NCBI GenBank assembly: GCA_937870805.1
Contig: CALMZT010000789.1
Span: 1-12,181 of the forward strand
Length of the DNA: 12,181 bases
Reading direction: 5' to 3'
DNA from: an uncultured Chloroflexota bacterium
GTDB lineage: Bacteria; Chloroflexota; Anaerolineae; Aggregatilineales; Phototrophicaceae
Of this stretch, positions 5,940-11,949 are shown piece by piece; positions within the stretch are counted from its first letter, which is position 1, and each line of letters begins with the position of its first letter. Position numbers and translations under genes: made by a program. The notes beneath the pieces are model-generated. The model searched no databases and was not told the DNA's origin. It saw only the letters and a program-made list of their open reading frames with translations.

Positions 5940-6599
5940 ATGAACAAAATCCGTGTAGCGCTCGTAGACGATCATAAAGTCGTGCGGCAAGGCATTCGCA
6001 GCTATTTCGAGGCGTTCCCCGATATTGGCATCGTCGGAGAAGCCTCCAGCGGCGAGGAAGCGCTGGCAAATTTCGAAAAGTGGCTGCCGGATGTGATCGT
6101 CATGGACATGCTGATGCCCGGCGGCATTGACGGCGTGGAGACCATTCGCCGTGTGCGCGTGGTCACGCCGCATACCCGCATCGTTGTACTGACGGCGTAC
6201 ACCGATGATGCTCGTGTCGTGGCGGCGCTGCGTGCGGGGGCGTTGGGTTACGTGAAAAAGGACGCTGAGCCGGAAGTGCTGTTGGGGGCGGTACGGGCGG
6301 CGGCGCGCAATCAATCGACGCTCGACCCTTCGATTGCCGGAACGGTGCTGCAAGAACTGATGCGCGGCAGCCGCAAAAACGCCCAAAACGCGCTGACTGA
6401 ACGCGAGATGGAAGTGCTGCGCCAACTGGCACAAGGCAGAACCAACAAAGAAATCGCGGATATGCTGGTGGTGAGCGAGGAAACCATCAAAACGCACGTC
6501 GGCAACATTTTGACCAAGCTGCAACTGGCACATCGGATGCAGGCGGTGTTGTATGCGCTGAAGCAGGGATTAATTTCACTGGACGAGGTGGAACTATAG
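5940..6599 (+). CDS. NarL/FixJ-family response regulator
   Basis: A 219-residue cytoplasmic transcription factor, the likely partner of the preceding kinase. The receiver domain (1-120) has the acidic pair Asp10-Asp11, phospho-acceptor Asp56 in VMDMLMPG, a Thr in VVLTAY and a Lys in YVKKDA, all the residues needed for phosphorylation. The C-terminal LuxR-type helix-turn-helix has LTEREMEVLRQLAQGRTNKEIA followed by VSEETIKTHV. AGGA at 5929-5932 is seven bases before the ATG. It follows the kinase after a 108-base gap with no clear terminator. Its target genes cannot be read here; the adjacent pilins are the obvious candidates. Its stop codon abuts that of the convergent toxin gene. Confidence 0.93.
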   Translation: MNKIRVALVDDHKVVRQGIRSYFEAFPDIGIVGEASSGEEALANFEKWLPDVIVMDMLMPGGIDGVETIRRVRVVTPHTRIVVLTAYTDDARVVAALRAGALGYVKKDAEPEVLLGAVRAAARNQSTLDPSIAGTVLQELMRGSRKNAQNALTEREMEVLRQLAQGRTNKEIADMLVVSEETIKTHVGNILTKLQLAHRMQAVLYALKQGLISLDEVEL

Positions 6600-7022
6600 C
6601 TTGAAATCGGTGATTGGCTTCAGGGTGACACCTTCTGCCGTCGCCGCGCGTGTTTGTGGCTGATCAACAGTAATCAGAGGATAGTTCGAGCGCTTGGCAA
6701 GCGCAACGTAAGCTGAATCATAAACTGCTAGCTGGTATTTAAGACCTATTTCTAAAGCATAATGGAGTACACTTTTTGTAGGTACACGTTTGAGAGGCAG
6801 CGCACGCAAATCACGTAGAGTTTTGTCTGCCTGTTGGCGTGACATCCCTTGAAAACGAACGTGCTTCCAAATTACATTGGTGCATTCAAGTAGACAAAAC
6901 TCTGGCGCAACTATAGTGTCTACGGGACTCAATCTGTTGAATAATGCATCAGCGTTTACCGTATACGATCCGCTCACCAAATACTCGATCACAGCGCTGG
7001 CATCGACAACATATGTCGTCAT
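6594..7022 (-). CDS. VapC-family PIN-domain toxin
   Basis: A 142-residue PIN ribonuclease, expected to cut RNA when free of antitoxin. The four acidic residues of the Mg2+ site are present: Asp7 (VVDASAVIEY), Glu46 (LLECTNVIWK), Asp102 (VYDSAYVALA) and Asp120 (LITVDQ). Its ATG shares one base with the stop codon of the antitoxin gene (TGATG), so translation is coupled. The 3' end overlaps that of the response regulator by six bases in convergent orientation, so read-through would make mutual antisense. No truncation or missing catalytic residue is seen, so it should be active. Confidence 0.9.
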   Translation of the reverse strand: MTTYVVDASAVIEYLVSGSYTVNADALFNRLSPVDTIVAPEFCLLECTNVIWKHVRFQGMSRQQADKTLRDLRALPLKRVPTKSVLHYALEIGLKYQLAVYDSAYVALAKRSNYPLITVDQPQTRAATAEGVTLKPITDFKL

Positions 7023-7264
7023 CAGCTATCCCGATCTTCCCGCAAAAGTTCGAGAGACGATTTCGCGCCCGGCGGTGGCGTCCAACGATTGCGTCTGATG
7101 GATTCTTTCACTTCTTCCCATGTGCGCGTATCTGGTTCTTCGTCAGGAAAGAGTTCGTTCTCATCAATCTCGAATTCACCGAACAGCCGCTTGAGGCGTT
7201 CATCTACTGTTTCGTTGATCAATTGTTTCAATTCCTCTAGGGTCATATTCCCAATTGTGGACAT
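7022..7264 (-). CDS. Antitoxin-like protein paired with the PIN toxin
   Basis: An 80-residue acidic protein lying immediately upstream of the toxin in the usual antitoxin position. The N-terminal half is a predicted amphipathic helix (MTLEELKQLINETVDERL). The middle is very acidic, and the C-terminal segment RNRWTPPPG followed by SLELLREDRDS resembles the toxin-wrapping tail of VapB-like antitoxins. I see no clear AbrB or ribbon-helix-helix motif, so the DNA-binding fold is open. AGGAG lies nine bases before the ATG. The function rests mainly on gene order and the one-base overlap with the toxin gene. Confidence 0.75.
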   Translation of the reverse strand: MSTIGNMTLEELKQLINETVDERLKRLFGEFEIDENELFPDEEPDTRTWEEVKESIRRNRWTPPPGAKSSLELLREDRDS

Positions 7265-7295
7265 CGCTTTTCACTCCTATTCCCTTATGCTCATT

Positions 7296-7700
7296 TTACA
7301 CCACATCAGTTAGCGTTGGTGTAGCTTCTTTAGAGCGTTTACGCTTCGTATCGACCTCAACAATCTCGCCATCATCGCCAATCGTATAGTGTTCTGGAAG
7401 CGGCGGCTGTGCTATCTGTCTACGTGCTATCCACACTCGAACTCGCTGCCACTTCTCTGCTAAAACTTGCATGAATAGAGCAAAGACCAACAGCGCCAAT
7501 AAACTTACAGCAGTCCCAATAATTGCTAAGCCAGCGTGATAGGCGTCAAAATTAGATTGACCAAATGTGCGCGCCCATATAGCGATCAATAAGGCAATAC
7601 CTGCGGTAATCCCTATTCCCCATTTTGTGATGACAATGAGGCGCATCCAAAGGTCAGGTTTAGGTTTAGCTGAACGAGCTATGTTACGGTGCTTTGACAT
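7296..7700 (-). CDS. Small two-helix membrane protein, unknown function
   Basis: A 134-residue protein I do not recognise. It has a basic N-terminus, two membrane helices (about residues 21-43 and 56-79), then a charged cytoplasmic tail of about 50 residues containing HYTIGDDGEIVEVD and a Lys/Arg-rich stretch. Its stop is 31 bases before the antitoxin start on the same strand with no terminator between, so it may be the first gene of the toxin-antitoxin operon. The ribosome site is weak (GAGA before the ATG). A possible minus-strand -10, TATGAT, lies at 7726-7731, beside the interrupted repeat ACAC/GTGT at 7731-7744. Confidence 0.65.
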   Translation of the reverse strand: MSKHRNIARSAKPKPDLWMRLIVITKWGIGITAGIALLIAIWARTFGQSNFDAYHAGLAIIGTAVSLLALLVFALFMQVLAEKWQRVRVWIARRQIAQPPLPEHYTIGDDGEIVEVDTKRKRSKEATPTLTDVV

Positions 7701-7808
7701 ATCTCTGCAAAATCACATTTTTCTTATCATACACTTGCTTGTGTACCCCTATTCCCCCAATAATTCGGCAGCCTCGACGATCTCTATCAAATTTAATAGG
7801 ACTATCCG

Positions 7809-7837
7809 TTGACGCACGATATTGTGCGTGCTATGGT
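7809..7837 (+). promoter_or_regulatory. Promoter with overlapping palindromic operator
   Basis: TTGACG (7809-7814) and TATGGT (7832-7837) are separated by exactly 17 bases, a good sigma-70 promoter for the hydrolase gene that starts about 45 bases later. The near-palindrome CGCACGATATTGTGCG (7813-7828) overlaps the -35 box and spacer, where a bound repressor would block polymerase. No regulator gene for it is adjacent. Confidence 0.7.
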
Positions 7838-7882
7838 AAGCGCAGATAGAAATATTTCAATCGATATTCAGGAGAAATGATC

Positions 7883-9793
7883 TTGCGTAAAATCTTCCTG
7901 CTATTGACCGTTCTAGTATTGGGGATGACCCTCACCCCCACACTGGCACAAGACTCGCCTTTTGAACCCACCGAGTGCTGGTTTAACTCTGTACCCGGAC
8001 AATCCCCCGAATGCGGCTGGCTCACTGTGCCCGCTGACCACAATAATCCCGACAACGGCGAGACCTACCGCCTTGCCGTCGCCGTGTTCCGCGCGAACGG
8101 TGACAATCCTGCGCCCGATCCAGTGATCTACCTCGAAGGCGGTCCCGGCGGCAGCGCACTGGAATTTATCGACTTCACTTTTGAGCAGCTTTTCGCGCCG
8201 TTTGTCGAAGAACGCGACGTCATTGTCTTCGATCAGCGCGGCGTGGGCTTCTCCGAACCCGCGCTCGACTGTCCCGAAATCAGCCAACTCACCTACGACA
8301 CGCTCAACGATGATCTCACAGCGGACACGCTGAATCAAATGACACTCGACGCTTATCAACAGTGCCATGATCGCTTGACAGAGGAGGGCATTGACTTAAG
8401 CCTGTTTAACAGCGCGCAGAATGCCGCCGATGTGGCAATGCTGCGCGAGGCGTTGGGTTACGATGAAGTCAACCTCTACGGCATTTCCTACGGCACGCGC
8501 TTAGCGTTGACCGTCATGCGCGACTACCCCGAAGGCGTGCGCAGTGTGATTCTTGACTCCGTGTACCCGCCGCAGGAAACGCTGTTCGGCGCAACGGTGA
8601 ACTTCAACCGTGCGCTGCAAACACTGTTCGCGGGCTGCGAGGCAGACGAGACATGCAATTCAGCATTCCCCGATCTTGAAACGGTGTTTTACGAAACTGT
8701 CGCTGCGCTCAACGAAGCGCCTGCCAGTCTGGATGTCGTGGACATCGTTAATCTGGGTGACGTGCTGCCCGCGCTGCTGAATGGCGATTCGCTGGTCGGC
8801 TTGACGTTTCAGGCGCTCTATTCGGCAGATCTGATCCCGTCGCTGCCGAAAGCGATTTATGACGCCAGCAACGGTGACTTCTCTTTCTTCAGCACGATGA
8901 TTACGCTGCTGCTGTTCCAGCAGGATGTCATCTCGAACGGCATGTACAATGCGGTAGAGTGCGCCGAAGAAGTGCCATTCTCCACGCCCGAAGATGTCAT
9001 CAGCATCAACGCCGACTTACCGGAAGCCTTACAGTCGCTCGTACAAAGTACCTCATTTGGCACAGCGACGTTCGCGCTGTGCAGCATATGGAGCGTGACC
9101 CCGGCGGATGCTGTCGAGAATGAACCTGTGACCAGCGACATCCCGACGCTGGTGATGGCAGGCGAATACGACCCGATCACAGCACCCTCCTGGGCAGAAA
9201 CAGCGGCAGCTTCGCTGTCCAACAGCACGTACTTCCTGATACCCGCTGTGGGACATGGCGCGATTCCCGCCAGCGAATGCGCGAGCAGCATTGCACTCGC
9301 GTTCCTTGATGATCCCAATGCCTCACCGGATGGCTCATGCGTGCTGAGTGCGCCGTCCGTCGATTTCGTCATCCCCGGCGAAGCGCTGACGCTCGTTGAA
9401 TTCACGAACGAAGACATTGGCATCAGCGGCGTCGTGCCCGATGGCTGGCAGGAAAGCACGCAGAGCACGGGCGGTCTTACCATTCTGGTCTTCGCGCGCA
9501 GCAACGATACAGTGTTGGCATTCCTGATCGTGCCGATTGACGCCGCCACCTTCCTGCAAAGCATGACGATGCAAGCGGGAGGACAACTGCCTGATCCGAT
9601 GGTCATCGAGACGGACGCGGCAACATGGTCGGTGTACCAAATGGAACTACTTGGACAAGCGACTGCTTTCGGTGTTGCTGAAATCGACGGGCTGACGTAT
9701 GTGGTGCAGTTAACTGCTACTCCGAGCGAAATTGACGACCTGACGACGCAAGCGCTGATTCCGGCGATTGAAGCGTTGCAGCCGCTGGAATAG
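7883..9793 (+). CDS. Secreted TAP-like alpha/beta hydrolase (S33 peptidase family)
   Basis: An exported hydrolase, likely an aminopeptidase or esterase acting outside the membrane. A signal peptide (RK, hydrophobic core, cleavage near TLA-Q at 22-23) leads into an alpha/beta-hydrolase fold with oxyanion motif EGGPGGSA, DQRGVGFSEP, nucleophile Ser202 in GISYGT, Asp430 in GEYDP and His458 in VGHG: a complete triad. Cysteines in the mature part suit disulfides. After about residue 480 comes an additional domain of about 155 residues (GVVPDGWQES onward) that resembles PsbP-like or DUF1795-like beta folds; that match is only by eye. Start: AGGAG at 7870-7874 is eight bases from TTG at 7883 but only two from ATG at 7877, so I prefer the TTG; the ATG would add two residues. 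It is a single-gene unit with its own promoter. Confidence 0.88.
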   Translation: MRKIFLLLTVLVLGMTLTPTLAQDSPFEPTECWFNSVPGQSPECGWLTVPADHNNPDNGETYRLAVAVFRANGDNPAPDPVIYLEGGPGGSALEFIDFTFEQLFAPFVEERDVIVFDQRGVGFSEPALDCPEISQLTYDTLNDDLTADTLNQMTLDAYQQCHDRLTEEGIDLSLFNSAQNAADVAMLREALGYDEVNLYGISYGTRLALTVMRDYPEGVRSVILDSVYPPQETLFGATVNFNRALQTLFAGCEADETCNSAFPDLETVFYETVAALNEAPASLDVVDIVNLGDVLPALLNGDSLVGLTFQALYSADLIPSLPKAIYDASNGDFSFFSTMITLLLFQQDVISNGMYNAVECAEEVPFSTPEDVISINADLPEALQSLVQSTSFGTATFALCSIWSVTPADAVENEPVTSDIPTLVMAGEYDPITAPSWAETAAASLSNSTYFLIPAVGHGAIPASECASSIALAFLDDPNASPDGSCVLSAPSVDFVIPGEALTLVEFTNEDIGISGVVPDGWQESTQSTGGLTILVFARSNDTVLAFLIVPIDAATFLQSMTMQAGGQLPDPMVIETDAATWSVYQMELLGQATAFGVAEIDGLTYVVQLTATPSEIDDLTTQALIPAIEALQPLE

Positions 9794-9807
9794 CATGTTT
9801 GTGGTGG

Positions 9808-10018
9808 AGGGGCGAACCTGTGTGTTCTCAGGCATCAAGATAGGTCTTAACGCTTGCGTTGCCCTCGCCAGAGACTGAAGTCTCCGGCTGCCGCAGTGCC
9901 ACGTCCACTGAAGTGGACAGCAATGGGAGGGCATTTTAGCGGTTTTCGGGAATGCATTCCGGGCACAGATCAATCCATTAAGCGTTATTTTGATGCTTGA
10001 GAACCTGTGTGTTCGCCC
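9808..10018. repeat. Palindromic repeat split by an insertion
   Basis: The left part AGGGGCGAACCTGTG (from 9808) and the right part ending GTTCGCCCT (to about 10019) join, once the middle is removed, into a palindrome with arms GGGCGAAC and GTTCGCCC around CTGTGT. The 14-base core GAACCTGTGTGTTC occurs intact on both sides (9814-9827 and 10001-10014). The uninterrupted form has the same architecture as the inner stem of the repeat inside the kinase gene. Confidence 0.65.
9828..10000. mobile_element. 173-bp MITE-like element with 14-bp flanking duplication
   Basis: The segment begins TCAGGCATCAAGATA and, on the opposite strand, TCAAGCATCAAAATA; the 23-base ends (9828-9850 and 9978-10000) match at 18 positions. 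It is flanked by identical copies of GAACCTGTGTGTTC, as expected for a target-site duplication, and contains no gene. Inside are three perfect palindromes: GAGACT-GA-AGTCTC (9871-9884), GTCCACT-GA-AGTGGAC (9903-9918) and GGAATGCATTCC (9949-9960). The size, ends and lack of coding fit a non-autonomous miniature element; no partner transposase is recognised. Confidence 0.6.
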
Positions 10019-10054
10019 TGCTTGCCTCGCCTTACCCCGTTACATCTCCGAACT

Positions 10055-10130
10055 GTCGGGTAAGGAGGTGGTGTTGCCACCGACCCCCTCCCCTAAGAAC
10101 CGTACATGAAAGTTTCCTTTCATACGGCTC
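10055..10130 (-). ncRNA. Group II intron domains V and VI
   Basis: Domain V is 34 bases (10097-10130): GAGCCGTAT, then stem GAAAG with tetraloop GAAA and CTTTC, then GTACGGTTC. The AGC catalytic triad and a two-nucleotide bulge are in place. Domain VI follows with a GCAA-capped stem (GGTG-GCAA-CACC) and an unpaired A seven bases from the 3' end (10061), the expected branch point. The intron ends in AC at 10055; the 3' exon begins AGTTCGGAGATG on the minus strand. The catalytic core looks undamaged although the rest of the intron is lost. Confidence 0.88.
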
Positions 10131-10136
10131 AAGCCT

Positions 10137-10802
10137 TTATGAACGCCCTATTTGTTTAGGACGCGGCTTCTCTACGTACAAATCTCGGCTGTGAACTTGC
10201 AAGTGGCAGGTCGGGTGTAGCAATACCCGATTGTCCGCTTTGTCTGTTCCACCACGTAGTCGCCAAATGATATGATGATTATGCCACCCGGTGATTTGCT
10301 TGATGGGTTGGTTGCAGACAGGGCAGATGCCATTTTGTTCTTTCCAGAGGGACAGGAATTGTTTCCTACCTCGGATATTACCCAGCATTTTAACGCTAAG
10401 GCGTTTCTCGAAGTACATTTCCCACGCGGGATCGTATGGATTAGCTTCGCCTTGTATTTTGATGTGGCGGCGAATGGGTGTATCACTTGCTCATCCGAGC
10501 AAGTGATCTTTTCCGTTGTATTCACCATAGAACACCCACTGGCGATTGCCCTCGGTTTTGAAGTACCGTTCTCGAATCCATCGTTTTCCTTTGTTGGGAT
10601 GTCTGCGACATGCCCATCGCCAAAGTGCTTCGAAAATAGCGCGGTCAACTTTTGCGAATGTTGTTTTACTGACAATATGGCGGTGGTAATTTACCCATCC
10701 TTGGATAGCACGATTGAGCAGGAGTATCAGGTTTCCGGTTGAGATTTGTTTGTGGTCTCGGATGATTTGACGGATGTTTTCTAAGAAGCGTTTGATATTC
10801 TT
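10137..10802 (-). pseudogene. ltrA: Group II intron maturase, C-terminal fragment with in-frame stop
   Basis: A remnant of the reverse transcriptase/maturase that helps a group II intron fold and move. From 10802 the frame reads IKRFLENIR, then GNLILLLNRAIQGWVNYHRH and ALWRWACRRHPNKGKRW, the conserved maturase X region. It ends in a TGA at 10491-10493. The same frame continues without a shift as SDTPIRRHIKIQGEANPYDP and an HNH nuclease domain (CPVCNQPI, HNHHIIW, DNRVLLHPTCHLQVH) to TAA at 10137. So one nonsense codon splits an otherwise continuous frame. The reverse-transcriptase domain is absent. An ATG at 10418 could start the HNH part alone (93 residues), but there is no reason to think it is expressed. 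The TAA is six bases from domain V, normal spacing for the family. Confidence 0.85.
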
Positions 10803-10805
10803 CTA

Positions 10806-10835
10806 ATGGAGAGATGAAAACGAGTTGATATAATG
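10806..10835 (+). repeat. IS630 left terminal inverted repeat
   Basis: It begins ATGGAGAGATGAAAACG and matches the right end at 22 of 30 positions. The best-conserved block is ATGAAAACG, followed by TGA and AATG at matching positions. It ends about 13 bases before the transposase start codon. Confidence 0.7.
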
Positions 10836-10848
10836 ATAAACTCAAGCA

Positions 10849-11391
10849 ATGGCGAAACGAACCTTTCAACTCAGTGATAGAGAAATCGGGGCATTTCGAC
10901 GGCGGGAAAGTAGCAGCCGGGATAGTGCTGAAGTGAAACGGTTGCAGGCGGTTCGGCTGTATGGCAGCGGACGAGCCGTGTCTGACATTCAGGATGTGAC
11001 CGGATGCAGCGCAAGCAGTTTACGGCGATGGACAGGGCGGTATCGGGCAGAAGGACTGGCGGGGTTGAGCGCGCCTCATGCTGGCAGTGCCTACAATGCC
11101 CGCAAGTTGAGCGCTGAACAGCAGCTTGATTTGCAGCAGCGCCTGCATAGCTATCGTCCCGATCAGGTTATCGCCGCCAGCCTGCGGATCAGTCAGGGGC
11201 AGTTCTGGACCGTCAGCGACCTGGATCAGGTGGTCGAACAGTGGTATGGGGTGGTGTATGCGGACAAGGGTTCCTATCGCAACCTGTTTCATGCTTGTGG
11301 GTTCAGTTATCAACAAGCCGCTGGCGCTTACCAGTCACGCCCCTCTGAAGCCGATATTGCCGACTTTGAGGCAGAACTCGAAAAAAAGTGA
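10849..11391 (+). CDS. IS630 transposase, upstream frame (OrfA)
   Basis: A 180-residue product, the DNA-binding half of the transposase. A helix-turn-helix region (about 28-62, with VSDIQDVTGCSASSLRRWTG) should recognise the inverted repeats. A second winged-helix-like part follows, with VVEQWYGVVY and NLFHACGFSYQ, typical of the family. The frame ends in GAAAAAAAGTGA, where a -1 slip would join it to OrfB to give a protein of about 365 residues. No strong ribosome site precedes the ATG at 10849, which may keep expression low. Confidence 0.88.
   Translation: MAKRTFQLSDREIGAFRRRESSSRDSAEVKRLQAVRLYGSGRAVSDIQDVTGCSASSLRRWTGRYRAEGLAGLSAPHAGSAYNARKLSAEQQLDLQQRLHSYRPDQVIAASLRISQGQFWTVSDLDQVVEQWYGVVYADKGSYRNLFHACGFSYQQAAGAYQSRPSEADIADFEAELEKK
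11381..11388 (+). promoter_or_regulatory. Programmed -1 frameshift site
   Basis: Seven A followed by G, read as A-AAA-AAG in the OrfA frame, the same slippery heptamer as in E. coli dnaX. The OrfA TGA follows at once (11389-11391), and the -1 frame leads straight into OrfB. GAGG at 11368-11371, nine bases upstream, could act as a Shine-Dalgarno-like stimulator. IS630 elements are known to use such frameshifting. Confidence 0.75.
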
Positions 11392-11945
11392 GCGATTTTC
11401 GGCAGGATCATCCCGATGGGGTTATTCTGGCGCTGGATCAAATGAGTGCCTATTTACAAGCGACACTGACACGGGTCTGGTCGCCTATCGGACAGACGCC
11501 TATCGTCTGGGTGAGTCCCCAACGCGATCATCTGCATTTCTATGGCGCATTGGATGTGCTGAGTGGTCAGGAGATGGCTTTGTCGCTGCCCAAACTGGAT
11601 GCCGAGCATACCATCCATTTCCTTGAACATATCCTCAGTTGTCTACCCGGGCGGATGATCCTGATCGTGTGGGATCGCGCTCCCTGGCACAAAGGTCAAG
11701 CCCGACAATTTATTGAGCAGCATCCCCGTTTGGACATGCTGTATTTTCCAGCGGGGTGTCCTGACTTGAATCCGCAGGAACATGTTTGGAAACTGACCCG
11801 CGAGGCGGTGGGTCATCTGGTGAATTATCGCCACATCGGCGATTTGCGGGGTGCTTTCCACGCCCACCTGGAAAATACTCCGTTTCGATTTGACTGGATT
11901 GAAAAGTATCTACCGCTTACATTGTGTCATTCCGTTTTCATTTGA
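11388..11945 (+). CDS. IS630 transposase, downstream frame (OrfB), DDE catalytic domain
   Basis: The catalytic half, 185 residues counted from the GTG at 11388, though it is more likely made only as the tail of an OrfA-OrfB fusion. The metal-binding triad is complete: Asp17 (LALDQMS), Asp96 (IVWDRAPWHKG) and Glu131 (NPQEHVWK), with 34 residues between the last two, the DD34E spacing of IS630. The stop codon (11943-11945) lies within the right inverted repeat, a compact arrangement. No internal break is seen. Confidence 0.9.
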   Translation: MSDFRQDHPDGVILALDQMSAYLQATLTRVWSPIGQTPIVWVSPQRDHLHFYGALDVLSGQEMALSLPKLDAEHTIHFLEHILSCLPGRMILIVWDRAPWHKGQARQFIEQHPRLDMLYFPAGCPDLNPQEHVWKLTREAVGHLVNYRHIGDLRGAFHAHLENTPFRFDWIEKYLPLTLCHSVFI

Positions 11946-11949
11946 CCAT
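11920..11949 (-). repeat. IS630 right terminal inverted repeat
   Basis: Read on the minus strand it begins ATGGTCAAATGAAAACGG, matching the left end at 22 of 30 positions. It contains the end of OrfB. Confidence 0.7.

Larger units (their letters stand above)
10055..10805 (-). mobile_element. 5'-truncated group II intron
   Basis: The minus strand holds the 3' portion of a group II intron: the C-terminal third of the intron-encoded protein, then domains V and VI ending at ...CCCGAC (position 10055). Domains I-III and the reverse-transcriptase part of the protein are missing because homology stops at about 10803, where the IS630-family element begins. Sequence on the far side of that element does not continue the maturase, so this is not a simple insertion into an otherwise whole intron. 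It cannot splice or move by itself. Confidence 0.85.
10806..11949 (+). mobile_element. IS630-family insertion sequence
   Basis: About 1.14 kb, bounded by imperfect terminal inverted repeats of 30 bases (22 matching) that begin ATGG and share ATGAAAACG; the outer ends are at about 10806 and 11949. It encodes a two-frame DDE transposase. IS630-family elements duplicate a TA target. TA occurs at 10804-10805 and 11949-11950, but the two ends are out of register by one base, so the duplication is imperfect or the ends are off by one. All parts needed for transposition look present. Confidence 0.85.

Noticed and set aside
5814..6533. 239-codon open frame on the minus strand
   Set aside because: It lies antisense to the clear response-regulator gene, is rich in His and Gln from complementary codon bias, and has no ribosome site or recognisable motif.
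8857..9606. 249-codon open frame on the minus strand
   Set aside because: It is antisense to the hydrolase; composition (Ser, Ala, Met, Thr) reflects the mirrored codons, with no family features.
9871..9960. Series of palindromes considered as a CRISPR array
   Set aside because: The units differ in sequence and spacing, and no direct repeat with regular spacers exists; they are internal palindromes of the MITE-like element.
10172..10742. Two open frames over 150 codons (minus 10172-10675, plus 10272-10742)
   Set aside because: Both overlap the maturase remnant in the wrong frame; the true frame shows the X and HNH motifs.
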